From: Flectobacillus major DSM 103
Lineage (GTDB): Bacteria > Bacteroidota > Bacteroidia > Cytophagales > Spirosomataceae
Length of the DNA stretch: 64,000 nt
Direction: 5' to 3'
Assembly: GCF_000427405.1 (NCBI RefSeq)
Contig: NZ_KE386491.1
Coordinates: 541,001 to 605,000 of the forward strand
The translations under genes were made by a program, and so were the position numbers. Below the pieces are notes generated by a model, which saw only the letters and a list, made by a program, of their open reading frames with translations, did not search any database and was not told the origin of the DNA. Shown one piece after another: positions 44,860 through 52,884 of this stretch. Every line of letters begins with the position of its first letter. Positions within the stretch are counted from its first letter, which is position 1.

Positions 44860-46272
44860 TTATAAATAGATTTGCGTTTGCAAAATAAATTCTCCTCTAT
44901 GGTCAAGTACATTGCCTCCTACATATACTGGTCTCGACGAATATTGCCCAGTAATTTTTGCATGATGGCCGTCAATAAACCAGTTGATACCAAGATCCCA
45001 AGCTGTTCCTGATTCTTTAAGAGCTTTGAAGTTGCTGTTGGTAATAGCTCCAATTACTTGAAAACGGCTTTTGCCTTGTCCTTTTGGCAATAATAAACCT
45101 GCCTGAGCATACACGATTTCGCCAGTACCAATCAATGCACGAGCATTGCCTACTCCACTATTCGATAATTGAGCTTTGTCATAATTAGGGTCTACAGTTC
45201 CTTCGTTCATAATACCTAGATTGCGAAGGTAGTTAGGCCCAAAATTATAGTTGAAATATCCTGTATAAGCCGTAATTGCCATTCCTTTTTCTTTTTGTCC
45301 GATAGGCATATCCAAAAAGGCATCTGCCGCAAACAAGCCTATGTTATGGGCTTCTGGAGTACTTACATTGGTTGCCAATGTTTTAGTACCATCAGGATTG
45401 TTATAAAAGCCTACTCCCAAGTTGAACACCTTTTTAGTACCCAAATATGTACCTACTTTAAATGGCAATAGGTTGGATTCTTGTTCTAGGAACTGGTATT
45501 CTAAATAACCCGCTGTCGACCATTTGTTACCGATACTTGTGCCAATTACACCTTGGTTGTTGTCTACGGCAGGGCCACCAGCAAGTGGTACAATATTGGT
45601 AGAAAATGGTTTGTTCAAGCTTAGGCGATACTCTAATTTACCTGCTTTACCTTTGGCAAAAAAACCCATTTGGCGAGCAAACTGGTCTGAGTTTTCGATG
45701 AGTGGCCATGAAAATATAGGCGAGTCCACCATCAAGAAATTAAGAGTTGACCCCATTGTTAGGCGTGATACACCCAACATATAATGTAGCCCCGCACCAA
45801 GCGACATCGTAAATTTGTTTACTTTGCCTGTTTTCAAATTTTTGGGTAGAATCACATGGTATTCATTCCAAGCATCGTGGATAAACATCTGTGGTTTTTT
45901 ACCTGCACCATACCCTCCCGTTCCTGAAGTACCAGTACCTCCGCCATTCACAAATGTTTGGTTATTGATACCCCAGTGGGTCAAAACCATATAGCGAGGT
46001 GATATTTGAGCATAAGCCAAAAAACGTGAGCGACGAATACCAATATCGCTGGTGGTAGATTCTGCTTTGCCGTTGACAAGTGTACCAGGGTTGTTTTCGA
46101 TAGAACGTGCCCAGATTTGGTGCCAAGTGATAAAGCGTATAAACTTTGTACCTTCTGGATTTAGGTTCACTTTAATACCAGAACCGTAGTCGGCCGAACC
46201 TTGTGCTAGCGTATTTTGATAACCTAATAGCATTATAGCCAAAGTTGCCAATGAAAGTATAAACTTTTTCAT
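44860..46272 (-). CDS. porin-like outer-membrane beta-barrel protein
   Basis: About 470 residues with a signal peptide (MKKFILSLATLAIMLLGYQN to TLAQ). The mature part is an alternation of short amphipathic strands with Tyr/Trp/Phe belts, such as RFITWHQIWARS, SRFLAYAQISPRYMVLTHWG and AGYLEYQFLEQES, ending in an aromatic-terminated strand (GEFILQTQIYL). This is typical of Bacteroidota porins that share a transcript with an inner-membrane transporter. It is followed after 46 bases by the MHS transporter. The substrate is unknown but probably a small organic acid. Confidence 0.82.
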   Translation of the reverse strand: MKKFILSLATLAIMLLGYQNTLAQGSADYGSGIKVNLNPEGTKFIRFITWHQIWARSIENNPGTLVNGKAESTTSDIGIRRSRFLAYAQISPRYMVLTHWGINNQTFVNGGGTGTSGTGGYGAGKKPQMFIHDAWNEYHVILPKNLKTGKVNKFTMSLGAGLHYMLGVSRLTMGSTLNFLMVDSPIFSWPLIENSDQFARQMGFFAKGKAGKLEYRLSLNKPFSTNIVPLAGGPAVDNNQGVIGTSIGNKWSTAGYLEYQFLEQESNLLPFKVGTYLGTKKVFNLGVGFYNNPDGTKTLATNVSTPEAHNIGLFAADAFLDMPIGQKEKGMAITAYTGYFNYNFGPNYLRNLGIMNEGTVDPNYDKAQLSNSGVGNARALIGTGEIVYAQAGLLLPKGQGKSRFQVIGAITNSNFKALKESGTAWDLGINWFIDGHHAKITGQYSSRPVYVGGNVLDHRGEFILQTQIYL

Positions 46273-46278
46273 AATCAA

Positions 46279-46560
46279 AGAATGGTTATTGTGGTTTTGT
46301 TTTGTTATGTTTTTTTATCTAAGTATTTGTTTATAAAATGGTTAAGTGGTGTGTGGTATATTTTTAAGTTGGTTTTTTATATAATTTTCAAAATTGGTTT
46401 TTTGTAATATTCTGTGCTTTTTTTGCATATTTTATGATACAAACCTCATAAAAAAAACTATACCAACAATATCAGTGGTATAGTTTTGCAATTTTTGTAT
46501 AGTTTTTGTGGAAAATCTTTTCAATAATAGGATGTAAATTGAAAAACCCCTATCGTTGAA
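46279..46560. other. leader region of the porin operon
   Basis: About 280 bases, very T-rich, with the terminator of the upstream gene (46451-46487). The porin promoter must lie here, but no clean -7 consensus is evident on the minus strand. Confidence 0.4.
46451..46487 (-). terminator. terminator of the InsA-like gene
   Basis: 12-bp perfect arms AAAACTATACCA (46454-46465) and TGGTATAGTTTT (46476-46487) with a 10-base loop. The minus-strand side ends in seven T's. Confidence 0.85.
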
Positions 46561-46980
46561 TTAATGCTTGAGTCGTTCCCACTTAATAAGCATAAACTTG
46601 TCGCCTAATTCGGTGACAATCATGCCTGCCCCCTTCAAATTATCTCTATTGGCATAAAATTCGGCTAATTCTCTGTGATTAAGTATTTTATAGGTGGGGT
46701 GATATTCGTTGCCTTTAGGTACTTTTATTTGGTATTTTTTTACCCAATTCATCACCGAAACGTGCGAAACGCCCAATAAACGTTCAATTTCTCGGTAAGT
46801 AACTCCTTCTATGTAGAGTTGTAACGCTTTAATTACATAATACTGTGAAATTCCCTTTCCGAGTTTCTCTACAGTAAAGTTGTAATTGCAAGATTTACAC
46901 TTAAAACGTTGTTTATCCTTGATAACACCGCTTTTCGTAACTAACGAAGAGTCACATTTGGGGCAATTTGGGTTTTTCAT
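46561..46980 (-). CDS. InsA-like zinc-ribbon/helix-turn-helix DNA-binding protein (transposase-derived)
   Basis: A 139-residue protein. The N-terminus is a Cys4 zinc ribbon (CPKCDSSLVTKSGVIKDKQ then FKCKSCNYNF), like IS1 InsA. Next comes a helix-turn-helix (GVTYREIERLLGVSHVSVMNWVKKY). A C-terminal extension of about 50 residues is not found in IS1 InsA. No InsB catalytic (DDE) gene, terminal inverted repeat or target duplication is visible nearby, so it looks like a domesticated, stand-alone DNA-binding protein. It sits upstream of the porin/MFS operon with its own terminator and may regulate it. Confidence 0.7.
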   Translation of the reverse strand: MKNPNCPKCDSSLVTKSGVIKDKQRFKCKSCNYNFTVEKLGKGISQYYVIKALQLYIEGVTYREIERLLGVSHVSVMNWVKKYQIKVPKGNEYHPTYKILNHRELAEFYANRDNLKGAGMIVTELGDKFMLIKWERLKH

Positions 46981-47136
46981 AGAAATTTTTGTGATATATT
47001 ATGGTTAGCAAATATATATCATTTGAGCAACAATATAAAAGTTTTAATAAACTTATTTTTTGTACTAAAAATGATTGAAATAGAATGTCTATTCAAAATA
47101 TTATTTTGGAAATTTAATAATATCGAAATTTTATTT

Positions 47137-47174
47137 GTTTTGTACAACAAAAGCTCTACTCTGTTGTACAAAAC
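47137..47174. promoter_or_regulatory. 12-bp inverted repeat of two TTGTACAA palindromes
   Basis: GTTTTGTACAAC (47137-47148) and GTTGTACAAAAC (47163-47174), spacer 14. Each arm contains the self-complementary TTGTACAA, so either one large hairpin or two dimer sites are possible. It lies 157 bases upstream of the InsA-like start. Confidence 0.6.
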
Positions 47175-47392
47175 GAAGAAAATGTATAAAAAATAATGTT
47201 TTCTCTGTTAAAAGAGATAAATGTCATTTTCTACCAATTTTTTAATAAAAATTTTGAACATATCTGACACCTTGGCAATCAGTAGGTTTATTGGCTTGAT
47301 AATGATTTCTTTTCGTTCAAAAAAATCATCTAGTTCAGGGTGTTTAGAGGAGAATTATAGGTATTTGTAATTAAGCAATGAATGATTATTGT

Positions 47393-47531
47393 GAAGCTAT
47401 TTGAACGTCATTGTCAAGATTTTAGGATTTTTATGATAAAAAAACACACCTGAAAACCTTTTAATCCAAAACCCTATCATCTAGTGTTTTGTACTGCTAT
47501 CAATCTACATAAAATAAGTTCAAATAGCTTC
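47393..47531. repeat. 14-bp inverted repeat with 111-bp spacer
   Basis: GAAGCTATTTGAAC (47393-47406) and GTTCAAATAGCTTC (47518-47531) are exact complements. The spacer holds no gene. Possibilities are a decayed small mobile element or a long RNA fold; it is also near the 3' end of the XRE gene. Confidence 0.5.
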
Positions 47532-47571
47532 TATACCATAATCAATAGTCTATATATAATTTCTTCGATTC

Positions 47572-49065
47572 CTAATTTTCAAGCGATGCTATTGCCATTT
47601 TGATGCGTTCACGGGCTTGTTTTTTTTCTAGTACCAAAGGTGGTTTCATTCGCTCGGCACAGCCTATAGCTCCACAACGTTCGCAGGTTTCATTAACCTT
47701 GCGGCGAGGTAGGCTTGGGTCGTTCAGAAACTGAGCCATACTTTTGAGATTGTCGTCGATCGCAAAACCAATCGTAACACTGCTATTTTTATGCTTATTG
47801 GGTGGCGAAGGCTTCGCTAGTGACATCACAAAATAGTGATTGTTGGTATCGATATACTCCGATACCTGAGCTTTGCACAATACCTTTTCGGCATCATAAC
47901 CCTGTTCTTTCTGGAGCTTTTCTAGGTCTTTCAGAATCGTTAAGGATACCCAACGGCGACAATAATGCTCGTTGAGTGCCGTACCATGTGGAGTATGGAG
48001 TTTGGCCAAGTGCATTTCCTTGGTTAGGTAAAATAGCTCGTTGTCTACTTCATTATTGAAACGTAAGAAAAATAAGTTATTAATTTTGAAATGACTGGTC
48101 ATCAGGTTGGAAAGGCGATGATAGAACATTTCGGGAGTAGCATTGAATAGCCTCATAATACTGAGCATCATTTCGCCATCCCATTTGGGGCTTGCAAAGA
48201 AATAGGTAAGCCTATCAATCAATACATTTTTATTGATAAGAATAGCTCCCGCAAAATAAGATGCCTTGAAATTGTTGAGAACCTGCTCGAAGGAGTTTAC
48301 TTCCAATACCGACGATATGTAAGGACGGTTTTTGAGCTGTAAAAATTGGTAGCCAATTTCTCGGCCGAAGGTAAATGCTCTTTGTTCGGGGCTTAAATCG
48401 CCATTGATAAGAAGTTTCGACGTTTTGGGATTGTACACCGACCGAATACTCAACAAGTCGGGGTGGCTTTCACGGGTAAACTCTTCTATTTGATAGCCGT
48501 AAAAATTCTGTAGGATTTCGGCCAAAAGCGTATCGTTGGGCGATGTAATCGGAGAAATTTCAAACAGTTTTCTAAACTGCTGAGCCGAGTCTTCGATGTC
48601 GGGAAAGTAATTATCGTACATTTCTTGATACGACCTCAGTACCGAAAAATAAAACTGTTCGACACGCATATCATAATTGCGGCTGATTTCGATAATAGTA
48701 CTGATAAAAGCACTGATTTTGGCAGGAGCTTCCGACATCAGTTCGATAAAGTCGGCAGGTTCTACGCCAAAAATCTCTAAAGGAAGTTCGGTAAGGATAT
48801 TAGAATTGAGTAATTCGGCAATAGGCTCAAGCTGTTTGCTCAGTTTGAGTGATACCAAAGAATCATAATCTATTTCTAGGGCATCTGACAGTGCCATGAT
48901 TTTTTCGGTCTTGGGATATTTTTTTCCCTTCTCGATTTCGTTGAGATATGATATAGAAAGCCCCGACTTTTCTGCTACTTCACTAAGAGAAAGTTTCTTG
49001 TCGAGACGTAACTGTCTGATTTTCAGTCCAAAAATTATTTTGACTTTGTCGCTGTTTGCACTCAT
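47572..49065 (-). CDS. ScfR-type XRE regulator (RamB/PrpR-like), glyoxylate bypass control candidate
   Basis: A 497-residue protein. Residues about 12-66 are an XRE helix-turn-helix (IRQLRLDKKLSLSEVAEKSGLS and SYLNEIEKGKKYPK). The middle has an ImmA/IrrE-like fold with a degenerate zinc motif (FTFGREIGYQFLQL). The C-terminal domain fits the short-chain fatty acyl-CoA regulators, with a final Cys motif C461-x2-C464-x4-C469 (CERCGAIGC) like that shown to hold an iron-sulfur cluster in mycobacterial PrpR. Relatives RamB and PrpR control acetate and propionate genes. It is divergent from aceB-aceA, with matching palindromes between them (49131-49250). Confidence 0.85.
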   Translation of the reverse strand: MSANSDKVKIIFGLKIRQLRLDKKLSLSEVAEKSGLSISYLNEIEKGKKYPKTEKIMALSDALEIDYDSLVSLKLSKQLEPIAELLNSNILTELPLEIFGVEPADFIELMSEAPAKISAFISTIIEISRNYDMRVEQFYFSVLRSYQEMYDNYFPDIEDSAQQFRKLFEISPITSPNDTLLAEILQNFYGYQIEEFTRESHPDLLSIRSVYNPKTSKLLINGDLSPEQRAFTFGREIGYQFLQLKNRPYISSVLEVNSFEQVLNNFKASYFAGAILINKNVLIDRLTYFFASPKWDGEMMLSIMRLFNATPEMFYHRLSNLMTSHFKINNLFFLRFNNEVDNELFYLTKEMHLAKLHTPHGTALNEHYCRRWVSLTILKDLEKLQKEQGYDAEKVLCKAQVSEYIDTNNHYFVMSLAKPSPPNKHKNSSVTIGFAIDDNLKSMAQFLNDPSLPRRKVNETCERCGAIGCAERMKPPLVLEKKQARERIKMAIASLEN

Positions 49066-49130
49066 AGTGATTATTGTTTTTTCAAAATTACATATAAATT
49101 TTTAAAGAAAATAACGAAATATAAAAATTT

Positions 49131-49144
49131 AGCGAAATTTCGCT
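49131..49144. promoter_or_regulatory. candidate ScfR operator, perfect palindrome
   Basis: AGCGAAATTTCGCT is a perfect 14-bp palindrome, 66 bases upstream of the regulator start. The TTTCGC half-site resembles the TTTGCAAA-type sites of RamB and PrpR. Confidence 0.6.
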
Positions 49145-49150
49145 TGTTTT

Positions 49151-49165
49151 TTAAATTTCGCAATT
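49151..49165. promoter_or_regulatory. candidate ScfR half-site 2
   Basis: TTAAATTTCGCAATT repeats the AATTTCGC half of the palindrome at 49131-49144, one to two helical turns away. Confidence 0.45.
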
Positions 49166-49236
49166 ATAAATTTGTTCCATAGTTCAAGGATAAGTTATTT
49201 GTTTTATTTGAATTATAAATAATAGTCCGTTAAAGA

Positions 49237-49250
49237 TTTAGCGAAAATTC
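49237..49250. promoter_or_regulatory. candidate ScfR half-site 3
   Basis: TTTAGCGAAAATTC repeats the left side of the palindrome (TTTAGCGAAATTTC) with one changed base. It is closer to aceB and could control it. Confidence 0.45.
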
Positions 49251-49577
49251 TCAAAATGATATATGTTAGTAAAACCTAGAATAAAAAAATATAGAAATAA
49301 AATTGTATTTTGTTGATTATCAGTGTTTTAAAAATATGGCTATTTCCTAATCGATTATTGTAAGTAGGTGTACAAAATAACAAAAATGGTAGTAGTATTG
49401 TATGGTCTTGATTATCAGGTTTTTAATTGCTTATTTGTCAATACACATCATTTCTTATATATCGAATGATACATCTTTACTACCCTTTTGCATAAAAAAC
49501 ATTAAAGCGTATAGGCTCAAGCCGAAAAAATAGCCGAAAGCCACAAGCAGATTTAACAAAACAAAACCACCCGCATA

Positions 49578-51209
49578 ATGAATCAAGTAACCATTCAAGG
49601 AGTGGAGGTATTGGGAGAAATATCACCACAGTTTGAGGCTATTTTAAGCCCTGATACTCTTACTTTTGTCCGAGACCTCCATCGGATGTTTAATCGCCAA
49701 AGGCTTTTTTTACTACAAAACAGAGTGCTGCGTCAAGCCCAAATTAATGAAGGGCTTATGCCTCAGTTTTTGCCCGATACTACGGTTATCCGCCAGAGCG
49801 ACTGGTCGGTAGCACCTATTCCTGCCGATTTGCAAGATAGACGTGTAGAAATCACAGGGCCAGTAGACCGACGAATGGTAATCAATGCCCTTAATTCGGG
49901 AGCTAAAGTATTTATGGCTGACTTTGAAGATGCCAATACGCCTTCGTGGAGTAATGTAATAGAAGGACAAATCAACCTACGTGATGCCATACGAAAACAA
50001 ATAGATTTTACGGCAGACAATGGCAAATTCTATGCCTTGAATCCACAAGTAGCTGTGCTGAAGGTACGTCCAAGAGGCTGGCACATGGAAGAAAAACACG
50101 TTTTGATAGACGGCGAACCTATTTCTGCTTCTATTTTCGACTTTGGTTTGTACTTTTTCCATAATGCTTGGGAGCTTATTAAAAGAGGTAGTGGGCCATA
50201 TTTTTATTTACCCAAAATGGAAAGCTTTGAAGAAGCCCGACTCTGGAACGATATTTTTGTGGCAGCCCAAGAAACCCTAGAAGTACCCATAGGAACTATC
50301 AAAGTAACCGTTTTGATTGAAACCATTATGGCGGCTTTTGAAATGGACGAAATTTTGTATGCTCTCAAAGACCATATTGCTGCACTCAATGCAGGTCGTT
50401 GGGATTATATTTTTAGTTGTATCAAAAAGTTTCATCGTTATCAAGACTGTATTTTGCCCGATAGGTCGCAGGTTACAATGGCTGTACCTTTTATGAGGGC
50501 TTATGCCAAGCTACTGGTACAAACTTGTCATAAACGCAAAGCTCATGCTATTGGGGGGATGTCTGCGTTTATACCTAACCGTAAGGATGAAGCCGTGAAC
50601 AAAATGGCTTTTGAGCGTGTAAATGCCGACAAAGAGCTAGAAGCTACAACGGGTTTTGATGGAACATGGGTAGCACACCCCGACTTGGTAGCTGTAGCAT
50701 TAGTACCTTTTAATAAAGCTTTGGGAGATGCCCCGCACCAAAAAAACCAATTGCTTGAAAATGAGCATATTGATGCAAAAAATCTGATAGATTTTAGGAT
50801 ACCCAATTCGTCAATAACTGAAGCGGGTATCAGAATGAATATACAAGTAGGTATTTTGTATATCGAATCGTGGTTGCGTGGTATTGGAGCGGCTGCTATT
50901 CATAACTTAATGGAAGATGCCGCAACAGCCGAAATATCAAGGGCTCAGGTATGGCAGTGGCTTCGTCATGGTGCTAGTACCAATACTGGCCAACTAATAG
51001 ATTTGGCGTATTATAAATTCCTTTTGGCCGATGAAATCCAGAAAATCAAGCAGTTAGTAGGAGAAGAACGTTATGGAAAAGGTAAGTTTTTTGATGCTAT
51101 TGAGCTATTTGATAAACTTGTTACACAAGAAAACTTTGATTATTTCTTAACCACCGATGCCTACGATATTTTGCTTGAACAAGAGCAAGTAGAGCAGGAA
51201 AACCAATAA
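49578..51209 (+). CDS. aceB: malate synthase A
   Basis: A 543-residue malate synthase, which condenses glyoxylate with acetyl-CoA. Family sequences are visible throughout: DFEDANTPSWSNVIEGQINLR (metal/glyoxylate site), PKMESFEEARLWNDIF, LIETIMAAFEMDEILY, and GGMSAFIPNRKD. Length is normal for the A form (530-545). It is the first gene of an aceB-aceA operon, 49 bases before aceA, and divergent from the ScfR-type regulator, which is the arrangement expected for acetate-dependent control. Confidence 0.96.
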   Translation: MNQVTIQGVEVLGEISPQFEAILSPDTLTFVRDLHRMFNRQRLFLLQNRVLRQAQINEGLMPQFLPDTTVIRQSDWSVAPIPADLQDRRVEITGPVDRRMVINALNSGAKVFMADFEDANTPSWSNVIEGQINLRDAIRKQIDFTADNGKFYALNPQVAVLKVRPRGWHMEEKHVLIDGEPISASIFDFGLYFFHNAWELIKRGSGPYFYLPKMESFEEARLWNDIFVAAQETLEVPIGTIKVTVLIETIMAAFEMDEILYALKDHIAALNAGRWDYIFSCIKKFHRYQDCILPDRSQVTMAVPFMRAYAKLLVQTCHKRKAHAIGGMSAFIPNRKDEAVNKMAFERVNADKELEATTGFDGTWVAHPDLVAVALVPFNKALGDAPHQKNQLLENEHIDAKNLIDFRIPNSSITEAGIRMNIQVGILYIESWLRGIGAAAIHNLMEDAATAEISRAQVWQWLRHGASTNTGQLIDLAYYKFLLADEIQKIKQLVGEERYGKGKFFDAIELFDKLVTQENFDYFLTTDAYDILLEQEQVEQENQ

Positions 51210-51258
51210 AGTAGATTACCCCAAGCGTATCTTATAACAAAACAAAACTTTTAAAACC

Positions 51259-52548
51259 ATGAAAATTTCACAAGAAGAAAGAATCCAACAGTTGGTAACT
51301 GATTGGAGTACAAACCCTCGTTGGGAAGGAATTGAACGCCCTTATAGTGCCGAAGAAGTAGCCCGTTTGGCTGGTTCGTACAAATTGGATTATAGTATTG
51401 CCCGTATGGGAGCCGAACGCTTGTGGGACTTGTTGAAAAAAGATAAATGGGTAGCTGGATTGGGTGCATTGACAGGCAACCAAGCAGTACAAGAGGTACA
51501 GGCTGGAATGAAAGCCATTTATTTGTCGGGATGGCAAGTAGCAGCCGATGCCAACCTTTCGGGCAATATGTACCCCGACCAAAGTTTGTACCCTGCCGAT
51601 AGCGTTCCTGCTGTAGTAAAACGTATTAATAATGCTTTGCTTCGTGCCGACCAAATTCAAAATGTAAATGGCGATGGCGATACCCACTGGATGGTGCCTA
51701 TCGTAGCCGATGCTGAGGCTGGTTTTGGAGGTAATTTGAATGCCTTTGAATTGATGAAATGGATGATTGAGGCAGGTGCTTCGGGTGTACACTTTGAAGA
51801 CCAATTGTCGTCTGCCAAAAAATGTGGCCACTTAGGCGGAAAAGTATTAGTACCAACCCAAGAAGCTATCAATAAATTAGTAGCAGCACGTTTGGCTGCC
51901 GATGTACTAGGTGTACCAACCTTGGTAATTGCTCGTACCGATGCCGAAGCGGCTAATTTGATTACATCGGATATAGATGAAAGAGATTTGAAATTTATCC
52001 AAGCCGACAAAGGAAGGACTTCTGAAGGATTTTTTCATGTGAAAAATGGTTTAGAGCAAGGTATCGACCGAGGTATCAGTTATGCTCCTTACTCAGATTT
52101 GATTTGGATGGAAACGGGTAATCCTGATATAGGTATGGCACGTGAGTTTGCTCAGGGAATTCATGCCAAATACCCAGGCAAAATGTTGGCTTACAACTGT
52201 TCGCCTTCGTTCAACTGGGCTAAGTTTATGGATGTCAACAAAATGGAAACATTCCGTGAGGAGTTAGCAGATTTGGGTTACAAATTCCAGTTTATTACTT
52301 TGGCTGGTTTCCACGCATTAAATACTGCAATGTTCGAGTTGTCGAGTGCTTACGTAAAACGTGGTATGGCTGGTTTCTCTGAATTACAACAACGTGAGTT
52401 TGCATTACAAGCAGAAGGGTTCAAAGCCGTAAAACACCAAGCTTTTGTAGGAACGGGTTATTTTGATGCTATTCAAAATACAGTAACTGGTGGTTTGGCT
52501 TCGACGGGTGCTTTGAAAGGCTCGACAGAAGAAGAGCAATTTCATTAG
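51259..52548 (+). CDS. aceA: isocitrate lyase
   Basis: A 429-residue isocitrate lyase, which splits isocitrate to glyoxylate and succinate. The catalytic signature [10 protein letters not shown] is exact, with the active-site Cys at residue 189. [21 protein letters not shown] gives the magnesium site, and [15 protein letters not shown] follows in the C-terminal part. With aceB it forms the glyoxylate bypass, allowing growth on acetate or fatty acids. A rho-independent terminator follows at 52662-52694. Confidence 0.97.
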   Translation: MKISQEERIQQLVTDWSTNPRWEGIERPYSAEEVARLAGSYKLDYSIARMGAERLWDLLKKDKWVAGLGALTGNQAVQEVQAGMKAIYLSGWQVAADANLSGNMYPDQSLYPADSVPAVVKRINNALLRADQIQNVNGDGDTHWMVPIVADAEAGFGGNLNAFELMKWMIEAGASGVHFEDQLSSAKKCGHLGGKVLVPTQEAINKLVAARLAADVLGVPTLVIARTDAEAANLITSDIDERDLKFIQADKGRTSEGFFHVKNGLEQGIDRGISYAPYSDLIWMETGNPDIGMAREFAQGIHAKYPGKMLAYNCSPSFNWAKFMDVNKMETFREELADLGYKFQFITLAGFHALNTAMFELSSAYVKRGMAGFSELQQREFALQAEGFKAVKHQAFVGTGYFDAIQNTVTGGLASTGALKGSTEEEQFH

Positions 52549-52661
52549 AAATATTGGGTAAATGAATAATTGTGAGTTTTGGCAAAGTAGCAATAGCAAC
52601 ATTCACAATTCATTTATTACAATTTAATTACTAAATATTTAGGTGAATAGTTTGGTTTGGA

Positions 52662-52698
52662 AAAAGCCTGTTTATGCTTTTCAAGCAGGCTTTTCTTT
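52662..52698 (+). terminator. terminator of aceA
   Basis: 12-bp stem (52662-52673 and 52683-52694) including one G-U pair on the plus strand, followed by TTTTCTTTT. The G-U orientation fits folding of the plus-strand transcript. Confidence 0.75.
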
Positions 52699-52832
52699 TA
52701 GCAATAGTCATGTGTTATACCAATATTCATCAGTGTTTAAGCTTTTGTTTAGTAGTACTTTAGGGTAACTTTTCGGATAGCTTATGTATTCTAAAGTAGG
52801 AGAGTGGTTTTACTTATTCACCAAAATTAATC

Positions 52833-52858
52833 AAGGGCAAAGTAGTGCTTTTGCCCTT
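52833..52858 (+). promoter_or_regulatory. leader hairpin upstream of pckA
   Basis: Perfect 9-bp arms AAGGGCAAA (52833-52841) and TTTGCCCTT (52850-52858) end 26 bases before the pckA start codon. It could be an operator or an RNA element in the leader. Confidence 0.4.
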
Positions 52859-52884
52859 ATAAGATAACTATAAAAAAAAATGTT

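Larger units (their letters stand above)
46981..47571. other. large intergenic region with two inverted-repeat structures
   Basis: 591 bases without a visible gene between the InsA-like and XRE genes. It contains two copies of the 8-bp palindrome TTGTACAA within a larger inverted repeat (47137-47174), and a 14-bp inverted repeat (47393-47531). The rest is AT-rich. Confidence 0.55.
49066..49577. other. divergent control region between the ScfR-type regulator and aceB
   Basis: 512 bases, very AT-rich, without a gene. GCGAAA-containing motifs cluster at 49111-49250, near the regulator start. The aceB-proximal half has no clear -7/-33 pair. Confidence 0.6.
52549..52884. other. aceA-pckA intergenic region
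   Basis: 336 bases. It holds a short inverted repeat (AATTGTGA / TCACAATT around 52568-52610), the aceA terminator and a hairpin in the presumed pckA leader. No gene is visible. Confidence 0.5.

Noticed and set aside
46561-46980. Complete IS1-type insertion sequence
   Set aside because: No InsB-like catalytic gene, no terminal inverted repeats next to the gene and no target duplication. The nearby 12-bp hairpin is a terminator.
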